NCBI GenBank assembly: GCA_964413935.1
Contig: CAYPTY010000015.1
Location: forward strand, 1-64,000
Length of the DNA: 64,000 nucleotides
Direction of reading: 5' to 3'
Source of the DNA: CAYPTY01 sp964413935
GTDB taxonomy: Bacteria; Bacteroidota; Rhodothermia; Balneolales; Balneolaceae
Shown: piece after piece, positions 27,697 to 35,606 of the stretch
Layout: each line of letters starts with the position of its first letter
How positions within the stretch are numbered: the first letter of the stretch is position 1
The notes under the pieces: model-generated
What the model saw: only the letters and a program-made list of their open reading frames with translations
Databases searched by the model: none
Told to the model about the DNA's origin: nothing
Position numbers and translations under genes: made by a program

Positions 27697-29478
27697 TCAC
27701 CGCTGAGCATTGCGGTACTTATCGAAATAAATTTTAGCGGCTGCAGTATCCTTCTGCATCACCTTAAGCCTGGCGATGTTATACAGAATATTGGGGTTAT
27801 CCGGATCCGTTTCATCCGCCTCCATCAACCAGTATTCGGCATTATTTAAATCCCCATTCAACAGGTAAATGGCAGAAAGCGAGTTTGAAAAGAAAGGATC
27901 CTTTCGATCTTTATTCAGGATGAATTCCAGCAGGTTGGCCGTGTATATATCCAGATTCCGATTGTTAATGGCATACACCACGCCCCGCTTCAGAATACCT
28001 TCATTAAAGACCTGCAACTGTGCAAGGTTCAGATAATGCTGCATCACAGAAACTGAATCTCTTTCACGGGTGGCCTGATTGATTACATCCGTGAGCGATA
28101 AAGCTGTTTTACGGTCCTCACTCCAGGAATAAGCGGCAACTGAATCTACAAATGACCGCGAAGAAATGCGCTCCATGGTATTCCGGAAACTGGCGAGTTC
28201 AACCTGCTGGGAAATGCCTTTTTTAAAAGGATAGCCCGCTTTGAGTCGGGCAATAGGAATATAGGCCGTGGTCTTTTCAAACCGGCTGATAGGTATGCGG
28301 GCGGAAAGCGAATTTGGCTGAATACGGTCTCTCAATCCCGGATGATTACTCAAGCTGCGGTAAAAGGCTTCACCCACCATTTGATTGCCAAGGGCATTCG
28401 GATGAAGGTGGTCGTCAAAGAAAGAATCATCGGGGATACCGCTTGCCGAACTGTCGATACTCAGTTGGTGAATATCGACCACCTCAGCATCAAAGTTTTC
28501 AGCAAGAACCCTGATCTTGTCGTTCAGATCGGACGGAGCCCGGAACCGGATATTATCGTAGTCTTTGGACAGGATATAATTCTTCAGGGCTGCATCCATG
28601 CGTCCGGCTCCATAATCGGCCTTCGCCTGCTCAAAATAATCTTCAGATGTTTCACTCTCACCCAATGGCGATTGATCCTTCAGATTAGAAGCCAGTGTTC
28701 CAAAATATACCGGTATATCCGCATCCCGGAAATGAGACAATGTTTCCGTCATATTTTTCTCAAACTGACGAAGTCCCTGTTCAAAGAGCTCACTCCCGTA
28801 ATCAATCTCAGACTCGCGCACTACCCTCGCCATCAGGGTTCGATTATTGTTATCCTCTTCCGGTGCCAGCTGCTGCTCGATAGCCTGATAAAGCCTCAGA
28901 TTTTTTAACCTCAGAATAGTGCGTTTCAAAGTGATGGAGGAACCTAAACCGAACATAGAGGAGCCGACCCCGAAGGAACCGTAATACTCGTTATGCCCGG
29001 CATAAATGATAACCGCATCCGGGTCCAGATCCGAAACGGCTTCTTTGAGATCCCAGATTACGTACGAGTTGACAGCAGTCATACCCAGGTTTATCACTTC
29101 AATGTTGAGATCCTGAGTGTGCATCATCAAAAGGTATTCGAGTCTTGCTGAAAATGAATTGTAGAAGTTATAGGGGAAACCCTGCGTACTGGATCCGCCC
29201 AGCACTACAACCCTGAACTGCTTTGCTGTTTTTTCTTTCCTGAAGGGGGATGGAGCCACTTTGGGCGTAAATGCGGGAAAATATCGACTGGCATAGTCCG
29301 GGTTGGTTACCATGTAACCGGGTTCTTCGGTCAATTCCCTGAAAACAGGCTGGTAATCGGCCCGGAAACCGAAGAGCCTGAGACTGAGCTCAACAAGAAG
29401 TAGCAGCACAAAGGGAAAAGCAATGGTGATAACCCAGAAGAGCAGGTTATTTGAATTTTTTTCTGCAGATGAATTCAT
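27697..29478 (-). CDS. SGNH/GDSL-type hydrolase with N-terminal membrane helix and C-terminal TPR-like part
   Basis: A 593-residue protein with one transmembrane helix (about 12-34) and an SGNH hydrolase domain (about 85-375): VVLGGSSTQGFPY with the predicted nucleophile Ser in block I, INLGMTAVNSY, AGHNEYYG, and DDHLHPNALGNQM containing the Asp-x-x-His pair. The C-terminal 150 residues contain two TPR-like units (NSLSAIYLLNGDLNNAEYWL, NILYNIARLKVMQKD). SGNH enzymes de-esterify sugars, lipids or peptidoglycan; the substrate is not readable here. The gene is convergent with the GH5 gene (10 bases) and divergent from the sulfotransferase gene, so it interrupts the plus-strand glycan block. Confidence 0.82.
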   Translation of the reverse strand: MNSSAEKNSNNLLFWVITIAFPFVLLLLVELSLRLFGFRADYQPVFRELTEEPGYMVTNPDYASRYFPAFTPKVAPSPFRKEKTAKQFRVVVLGGSSTQGFPYNFYNSFSARLEYLLMMHTQDLNIEVINLGMTAVNSYVIWDLKEAVSDLDPDAVIIYAGHNEYYGSFGVGSSMFGLGSSITLKRTILRLKNLRLYQAIEQQLAPEEDNNNRTLMARVVRESEIDYGSELFEQGLRQFEKNMTETLSHFRDADIPVYFGTLASNLKDQSPLGESETSEDYFEQAKADYGAGRMDAALKNYILSKDYDNIRFRAPSDLNDKIRVLAENFDAEVVDIHQLSIDSSASGIPDDSFFDDHLHPNALGNQMVGEAFYRSLSNHPGLRDRIQPNSLSARIPISRFEKTTAYIPIARLKAGYPFKKGISQQVELASFRNTMERISSRSFVDSVAAYSWSEDRKTALSLTDVINQATRERDSVSVMQHYLNLAQLQVFNEGILKRGVVYAINNRNLDIYTANLLEFILNKDRKDPFFSNSLSAIYLLNGDLNNAEYWLMEADETDPDNPNILYNIARLKVMQKDTAAAKIYFDKYRNAQR

Positions 29479-29550
29479 AATTGAGCGTCAATGCATACAG
29501 GCGGTGAAAAAATTTCCCGTTATTTTGATAATTTTATCATTATAATCCAA

Positions 29551-29570
29551 GAAGCGCTTTCAAAACGCTT
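29551..29570. promoter_or_regulatory. Putative LacI-family operator upstream of the sulfotransferase gene
   Basis: AAGCGCTT (29552-29559) is a perfect palindrome inside GAAGCGCTTTC, and a further CGCTT at 29566-29570 makes an AAGCG/CGCTT inverted pair with nine bases between. It lies about 17 bases before the chosen start of the plus-strand gene and 73 bases before that of the minus-strand gene. Confidence 0.5.
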
Positions 29571-29586
29571 AACAGGGGGAATGTAC

Positions 29587-31314
29587 ATGGTGAACCAAAG
29601 GAATACAAAGCAAACCCTACTGTTGCTCATTTTAAGCTTCAGTATGCTCTACGGATGCAGTACCGATAACAACGATACGCCTCCGCTAGAAAATGAAATT
29701 ACCATTCTGGAAGAACTTAAGTTCAGGCTGAATGGAATGAATCAGTCCGATGAAGTTATCCTCTCATTCACGGACAGCAGCCAGGCTGGCAGGGAAGTCT
29801 ACCAGTTCATACTCGACAGCAACGAAGAACTGCTGGTATCCGCATCCCTGATTGATACCCTCATCTTTGACTCCGATGCATGGCAACTCATTTTCCGGCT
29901 GAACGATCAGGATGAAATCAGCACCTATGCCGTGGGGGAGCGTATTCTCAGGGAGGGTCATTCAACCATCGAACTGAATCCATCGGGTTATGCCCCGCTA
30001 GCCGCGGTAGCTACCATCACTATGCCGGTTCCCGGCCGGTTCGTGATCAGAGTATTGGGTAAAGGGCCGTTCGGCATCGAAATAAACAAGGCCTTCAGTA
30101 CACTTGCCCAAGAGCATAATTTCCCGATTCTGGGCCTTTATGCAAATCATCAGAATGAGATTGAGTTCAGTTATTACAGCGCAGCCGGAACTCTGCTGAA
30201 AACCGAACCCTATTTTATCACCACACCCCGCATCAGCAACCCTGATATTCAGGTTAATGTGAACAACCTGCCAGCTGATGACCAGAGTATCTTCTTCGTT
30301 TCAGACCTTAAACTTGGTTTCGATCACCGGGGTGAAGTTCGCTGGCTGTGGACGCATCCGGCACATTATGTTTTCCGCAAACTGCAAAACGGCAACCTGA
30401 TTATTTCATCTAACGAAGATATGATCATGTATCATACCCGTCGCTTTTATGAGGTAGACATGCTGGGCAACATCATACAAACCTTTGAAACTCCAAATTA
30501 CCAGCACCATGAAATCCGGGAACACCCCAATGGCAACTTCCTTGTGGCCACGAATTCAACTCCCATCATGCTGGGCAATGGACTGAATCAGGAGGATTTC
30601 ATCATAGAATACAGCCGAAACACCGGGTCACCGGTCAGATTTTGGGATTTTAACCTGATTCTTGACAACCAGAGACTGAGAATACCCGGTGAACGGGCCG
30701 AAGACTGGTTGCATAACAACGCCATTTATTATCACGATGAAACAAATGCCCTGATCATTTCGGGAAGGGCACAAAGTGCGGTTGCCAGTGTGGATTATGA
30801 AACCACTGAGGTAAACTGGATCATCAGCGATCCCTATGGCTGGACGGGCAACCTGGCCGACAAGCTGCTGACGCCGGTGGATGAAAGTGGCGCTCCATTG
30901 GATGTAAGCAATATGGACTTCTGGCCATATGGTCAGCATGCAGCCCTTATCTTACCAAATGGTAATGTGTTTATGTACGACAACGGGCGGTATCGAAATT
31001 ATTACCGAAACCGGAATGCCCCGGCTGACAGCTACAGTCGGGCGGTAGAATACGAGATTGATACGGATAATATGACCATTCGGAAAGTCTGGGAATTCGA
31101 CTACAATCAAACCTTATTCACCCCCTTCACCGGCGATGTGGACTACTTTGAAAATAACGGGCACCGCATGATCAGCTTCATGTGGGGATCCGGCAACACA
31201 CCCCGTGTATTCGAGCTGGATGAAAACGATACCATTTTATTTGAAGCTTCCATCAATATAGGTTCCAATTATTACCGGATAGAAAAATTGAATCTCTACG
31301 AAGGAATCGACTAA
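29587..31314 (+). CDS. Aryl-sulfate sulfotransferase (ASST) family lipoprotein
   Basis: About 575 residues from the ATG at 29587, which has AGGGGGA six bases upstream and begins directly at the signal peptide; longer readings would run through the operator. A lipobox (LYGC, Cys near 24) anchors it. An N-terminal Ig-like strand region (about 35-135) precedes a six-bladed propeller with ASST features: HHEIREHPNGNFLVATN, WLHNNAIYYHDETNALIISG, and FWPYGQHAALILPNGNVFMYDNG, holding the family's conserved His residues. ASST enzymes move sulfate between aryl sulfates and phenols without PAPS. Its place in a glycan locus suggests a role in sulfated plant or algal material, but this is inference. Confidence 0.85.
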   Translation: MVNQRNTKQTLLLLILSFSMLYGCSTDNNDTPPLENEITILEELKFRLNGMNQSDEVILSFTDSSQAGREVYQFILDSNEELLVSASLIDTLIFDSDAWQLIFRLNDQDEISTYAVGERILREGHSTIELNPSGYAPLAAVATITMPVPGRFVIRVLGKGPFGIEINKAFSTLAQEHNFPILGLYANHQNEIEFSYYSAAGTLLKTEPYFITTPRISNPDIQVNVNNLPADDQSIFFVSDLKLGFDHRGEVRWLWTHPAHYVFRKLQNGNLIISSNEDMIMYHTRRFYEVDMLGNIIQTFETPNYQHHEIREHPNGNFLVATNSTPIMLGNGLNQEDFIIEYSRNTGSPVRFWDFNLILDNQRLRIPGERAEDWLHNNAIYYHDETNALIISGRAQSAVASVDYETTEVNWIISDPYGWTGNLADKLLTPVDESGAPLDVSNMDFWPYGQHAALILPNGNVFMYDNGRYRNYYRNRNAPADSYSRAVEYEIDTDNMTIRKVWEFDYNQTLFTPFTGDVDYFENNGHRMISFMWGSGNTPRVFELDENDTILFEASINIGSNYYRIEKLNLYEGID

Positions 31315-31350
31315 ATTTTTTAAACAACCCTCAGTATAAATATTTCAATC

Positions 31351-33648
31351 ATGCATAAACCCTTTACACTTGCACTGCTGTTTGCTGTTCTGCTTACCGG
31401 CTTGATCGGCTCTCAATCTAAGGCCCAGAATCAGCTTATTGATCCCGCAATCGAAGCCAAAGTGGATTCTCTGCTTTCCCTTATGACTATGGAAGAAAAA
31501 GTGGGACAGCTTAATCTGCATTCCAATACCTGGGAACTCACCGGACCTAAACCTGAGGGGGATGCCGGGGAACGGTATGAATTGCTGCGAAACGGAGGTG
31601 TTGGAGCCATGCTGAATGTAGTCGGGGCCAATGCAACGATGAGTGCACAAAAGCTGGCTGTTGAAAACAGCCGCCTGGGCATTCCACTGATGTTCGGCTA
31701 TGATGTTATCCATGGATTTAAAACTATTTTTCCCATACCACTTGCTGAGTCAGCGAGCTGGGATCGGGAACTGGTTAAATTATCTGCCCGTATTGCGGCA
31801 ACGGAGGCTTCATCTGCAGGTATTAACTGGACTTTTTCGCCCATGATCGATATCAGCCGTGATGCCCGCTGGGGACGTGTGATGGAAGGTGCCGGAGAGG
31901 ATCCTTACCTGGCTTCGGAACTTTCTGTCGCCCGTGTAAATGGATTTCAGGGGGATGACCTCTCATCCGAAAATACCATTGCATCCACAGCCAAACATTT
32001 TGCAGCATATGGTTTTTCAGAAGCCGGCCGGGATTACAATACGGTTGAAGTCAGCAAAAATACGCTGTTGAATGTCATACTTCCCCCTTTTAAAGCCGCG
32101 AATGACGCTGGTGTTGCAACCGTAATGAGTGCCTTTAACGATATCTGGGGCATTCCGGCAACGGCCCATGAATACCTGCAAATCACCACATTGAAAGAAG
32201 AGTGGGGCTTCAATGGCTTTATTGTTACGGACTGGGGTACCATCCGTCAGCTGGTGCCGCATGGCTACTCCCGTGACCTGCGGGAAGGAAGCATGCACGC
32301 CATCAATACCGGCACCGATATGGATATGGAGTCGGAGGGTTTTCAGCGCCATCTTGCGGATCTGATTGAAGAGGGTGCAGTTGATATCGATGTTGTGGAT
32401 GAAGCTGTTCGAAGAATACTGAGGGTAAAATTCCTGCTTGGCCTTTTTGATGATCCCTATCGTTATTCCGATCCGGAAAGAGAACAAGCCACGCTTTACA
32501 CACAGGATCATCTTGATGCCTCCCGCGATGTAGCACGTAAATCCATTGTTCTGCTTGAAAACAGGGATCAACTGCTACCCTTAGAAAAAAGTCTGGAATC
32601 GGTGGCGGTAATTGGAGCTCTGGCCACGGATAAAGATTCACCCATCGGTTCATGGAGGGCTCAGGGTGAGGCGAACTCTGCCGTTTCCCTGCTGGAAGGC
32701 ATTCAAAACGCCCTCGGCTCTGAAACTCAAATTAACTACGCACAGGGTTATACTCTGGCCGTGGGTGAACGAAATTTTGTGCGAGAACTGGAATTTCCTG
32801 AGGATGATGGCTCCGGTTTCGATGAAGCCATCGAAGCCGCCCGAAACTCAGAAGTGGTGATCATGGCTGTTGGGGAAGAAGGGTTTCAATCCGGTGAGGG
32901 GCGTTCACAGGTCGACATCAGCCTGAAAGGTCGTCAGCTGGAATTGCTGAAGGGCGTCATGGAAGTGAATTCAAATGTGGTTGTGGTACTGATGAACGGC
33001 CGCCCCATCGCCGAACCCTGGATGTATGAAAACGCTCCTGCCCTGCTCGAAACCTGGCATCTTGGATCCCAGGCCGGAAATGCCATAGCCGATGTTATCT
33101 TCGGAGCGTATAATCCATCGGGCAAGCTGCCGGTTTCTATCCCTCGCCATGTTGGTCAGGTTCCCATCTATTACAATAAGAAAAATACCGGGCGTCCTTC
33201 ACCACGCAAAGGCGATGAGGGTACCGTTTTTTGGAGCCATTATACGGATGAGTCTAACGATCCGCAGTATCCATTTGGATATGGTTTAAGCTATACCACC
33301 TTCGCTTATGATAATCTTCGTATGACTTCCAGCTCGATGACCATGGATGAAAGTGTAACCCTAAGCGTGGACCTGACCAATACCGGTGACCGGGCCGGAG
33401 AAGAAGTGGTTCAGTTTTATATTCGCGATCACTTTGCTTCAGCAGTTCGTCCGGTTAAAGAACTGAAAGGCTTTGAAAAAATCATGCTTCAACCGGGCGA
33501 AACCAGAACAGTCAGCTTTGAAGTAAACGCAGAAACACTTGCATTCTATGGAGCCGACGACACATTCAAGGCAGAACCCGGGATGTTCTCCTTTATGGTG
33601 GGTGGCAATTCGGTTGATTTGTTGAACGCTGAATTTGAACTGAAATAA
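31351..33648 (+). CDS. Glycoside hydrolase family 3 periplasmic beta-glucosidase (BglX-like)
   Basis: A 765-residue GH3 enzyme with a signal peptide (cleavage near SKAQ, residue 26) and the BglX-type start VDSLLSLMTMEEKVGQLN. Signatures: FGYDVIHGFKTIFPIPLAES, SPMIDISRDARWGRVMEGAGEDPYL (read as consecutive blocks), KHFAAYG, and IVTDWG with the predicted nucleophile Asp294. A fibronectin III-like domain ends the protein. BglX enzymes trim glucose from beta-linked oligosaccharides in the periplasm. It follows the sulfotransferase by 36 bases and precedes a GH16 laminarinase, consistent with beta-glucan breakdown. Confidence 0.92.
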   Translation: MHKPFTLALLFAVLLTGLIGSQSKAQNQLIDPAIEAKVDSLLSLMTMEEKVGQLNLHSNTWELTGPKPEGDAGERYELLRNGGVGAMLNVVGANATMSAQKLAVENSRLGIPLMFGYDVIHGFKTIFPIPLAESASWDRELVKLSARIAATEASSAGINWTFSPMIDISRDARWGRVMEGAGEDPYLASELSVARVNGFQGDDLSSENTIASTAKHFAAYGFSEAGRDYNTVEVSKNTLLNVILPPFKAANDAGVATVMSAFNDIWGIPATAHEYLQITTLKEEWGFNGFIVTDWGTIRQLVPHGYSRDLREGSMHAINTGTDMDMESEGFQRHLADLIEEGAVDIDVVDEAVRRILRVKFLLGLFDDPYRYSDPEREQATLYTQDHLDASRDVARKSIVLLENRDQLLPLEKSLESVAVIGALATDKDSPIGSWRAQGEANSAVSLLEGIQNALGSETQINYAQGYTLAVGERNFVRELEFPEDDGSGFDEAIEAARNSEVVIMAVGEEGFQSGEGRSQVDISLKGRQLELLKGVMEVNSNVVVVLMNGRPIAEPWMYENAPALLETWHLGSQAGNAIADVIFGAYNPSGKLPVSIPRHVGQVPIYYNKKNTGRPSPRKGDEGTVFWSHYTDESNDPQYPFGYGLSYTTFAYDNLRMTSSSMTMDESVTLSVDLTNTGDRAGEEVVQFYIRDHFASAVRPVKELKGFEKIMLQPGETRTVSFEVNAETLAFYGADDTFKAEPGMFSFMVGGNSVDLLNAEFELK

Positions 33649-33728
33649 GGAATTTGATTTATTGAGTTGAATTAAATTTCAGTAAGAGAAAAAACGGTCG
33701 CATCGGCTAGGGCTAAATCATCAGGATT

Positions 33729-34550
33729 ATGAGAAACATATTTATGCTGTTGCTTTCCCTGATTGTTATTTCAGGGGGATGTAAAAGTGACAATTCAACC
33801 GACTCGGGCCCCGAACTGGAAGGCCTGATCTGGAGTGATGAATTTGAAGGTGACGACTGGGACCAGCAGAAATGGTATCCGGAACTGGGCGCCAGCGGCT
33901 GGGGAAATAATGAGCTTCAGGAGTACACCCCCTTTGACAAAAATATCGAGGTAAGTGACGGTACCCTGAAAATTCATGCTTTACTGGAAGGAGACGGACA
34001 AAACCGCGGAGATTATTCATCAGCCCGGCTGCTTACCTATGAATCCTTTTTATATGGGCGAATGGAAATCAGAGCAAAACTGCCGCGTCATCGTGGTAAT
34101 GGCTTGTGGCCAGCTATCTGGATGCTGGGCGATTCTATCCGAAACGGCACTCCCTGGCCCGATTGCGGTGAAATCGACATCATGGAATACGTAAGCTATG
34201 AGCCCAATAAAGTGCATGCCTCCATCCATTCAGCAGCCAATAATCACAGAGACGGTACGCAGATTACTTCTGGTGCCGTAGATCTGCAAACTGTAGAGGA
34301 ACAATTCCACATATATGGATTACTGTGGGATGAAAACTTCCTGGCTTTCTACATTGATGATCCTGAAAACATCATACTTCAATTCAATAAACCACTCAAC
34401 GCCAATAACGACAACTGGCCCTTCGATAAACCTCACTTCTTTTTACTGAACATGGCTGTGGGAGGCGATTGGGGAGGTGTTCGCGGAGTGGATGACAGCA
34501 TCTTCCCTGCAACCTTCGAAATTGATTATGTGAGAGTTTTTGAACGCTGA
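33729..34550 (+). CDS. Glycoside hydrolase family 16 laminarinase-type lipoprotein
   Basis: A 273-residue lipoprotein (lipobox SGGC, Cys about 18). The GH16 fold is complete: LIWSDEFEGDDWDQQKW, GWGNNELQEYT, YGRMEIRAKLPR, WPAIWMLG, and the catalytic GEIDIMEYV with Glu148 (nucleophile), Asp150 and Glu153 (acid/base). HFFLLNMAVGGDWGG and the end IDYVRVFE complete it. The insert-free active site and GWGNNELQ are typical of endo-beta-1,3-glucanases that cut laminarin and similar glucans. It comes 80 bases after a GH3 gene and overlaps the reading region of the esterase-like gene that follows. Confidence 0.93.
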   Translation: MRNIFMLLLSLIVISGGCKSDNSTDSGPELEGLIWSDEFEGDDWDQQKWYPELGASGWGNNELQEYTPFDKNIEVSDGTLKIHALLEGDGQNRGDYSSARLLTYESFLYGRMEIRAKLPRHRGNGLWPAIWMLGDSIRNGTPWPDCGEIDIMEYVSYEPNKVHASIHSAANNHRDGTQITSGAVDLQTVEEQFHIYGLLWDENFLAFYIDDPENIILQFNKPLNANNDNWPFDKPHFFLLNMAVGGDWGGVRGVDDSIFPATFEIDYVRVFER

Positions 34551-34554
34551 TGAA

Positions 34555-35385
34555 ATGAATCAATCGCGATTAAAAAATTATTCCTTTCTATTCATCCTGA
34601 GCCTGTTTTCAGGTTCACTGCATGCTCAGGATTACTCTTTAATAGAGAACCTCCGTTATTATTCAGAGCAGGAAATTCAGCAGGATGATTATAAAGCTGA
34701 ACGGGGTATTCTGGATTTGTATTACCCGCAGTCGGATGGATTTGCGACGCTGGTCTGGTTTCACGGTGGCGGTTTAACCGATGGAGGTAAATTTATTCCC
34801 GCCGGCTTGCTGGAACAGGGCATCGCGGTTGTGGCTCCGAACTACCGCCTTTATCCCAAAGTTAAGTCACCGGTTTATATTGAAGATGCGGCTGCAGCGG
34901 TGGCCTGGGTGTTTGAGAACATCGAACAATACGGAGGTGATCCGGATAAAATATTTATCAGCGGTCATTCAGCCGGAGGCTATCTGGCCAGTATGATCGG
35001 CATGGATAAGCGCTGGCTGGCCGAACACGACCTGGATGCTGACCGCATTGCTGGTTTAATTCCGCTTAGCGGACATACCATCACGCATTTTACCATTCGG
35101 CGGGAACGGGGACTGGAACACACCCAACCTGTGATCGACGAACTGGCACCACTTTACCATGTGCGGGCGGATGCACCTCCCCTGCTGCTCATCACCGGTG
35201 ATCGTAAACTGGAACTCTGGGGTCGCTATGAAGAAAATGCATTCATGATGCGCATGATGAAAGTGGCGGGGCATCCCGACACCCGAATCATGGAACTTGA
35301 TGGATATGACCACGGCATGATTGAGCCGGCTATTCCACTGGTCCTAAAAGAAATTAAACGTGTTTTAAACCGGAATTCTGAATAA
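34555..35385 (+). CDS. Secreted alpha/beta hydrolase (carbohydrate esterase/lipase-like)
   Basis: About 276 residues from the ATG at 34555, four bases past the GH16 stop; a TTG at 34540 would add five residues. A signal peptide ends near LHAQ. The fold is the BD-FAE/esterase type: LVWFHGGGL (oxyanion loop), FISGHSAGGYLASM with the nucleophile Ser, DAPPLLLITGDRKL before the acid residue, and DGYDHGMI with the catalytic His. Enzymes like this remove acetyl or feruloyl groups from plant polysaccharides, which would suit the xylan/glucan context. No family-specific substrate residue can be read. Confidence 0.82.
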   Translation: MNQSRLKNYSFLFILSLFSGSLHAQDYSLIENLRYYSEQEIQQDDYKAERGILDLYYPQSDGFATLVWFHGGGLTDGGKFIPAGLLEQGIAVVAPNYRLYPKVKSPVYIEDAAAAVAWVFENIEQYGGDPDKIFISGHSAGGYLASMIGMDKRWLAEHDLDADRIAGLIPLSGHTITHFTIRRERGLEHTQPVIDELAPLYHVRADAPPLLLITGDRKLELWGRYEENAFMMRMMKVAGHPDTRIMELDGYDHGMIEPAIPLVLKEIKRVLNRNSE

Positions 35386-35499
35386 TCCGGATAACCTGAT
35401 ATTCTTTGATTTACGAGAATGGTCGATGATGCTTTGATGGCCGGGCTGCAGATCATTATTAAGCTGCAGACGATAGAGAAGATCAAAACTTTAATTGTA

Positions 35500-35524
35500 G
35501 CAGAGCCTGCCTGACTGGCTCTGC
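35500..35524 (+). terminator. Possible weak terminator in the gap before the second GH3 gene
   Basis: A perfect 8-bp stem (GCAGAGCC at 35500-35507 with 35517-35524, nine-base loop) is followed by CCTTCT instead of a clean T-run. The 221-base gap 35386-35606 holds no ORF with a ribosome binding site. This may be a partial terminator, with the xylose section starting from its own promoter. Confidence 0.4.
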
Positions 35525-35606
35525 CCTTCTCAGTGTCTTAATAATAATTTTCAGGTTTCTGCAATTTATTCTATAATGACCGGACTACAAATCAGATCAG
35601 TTCAGG

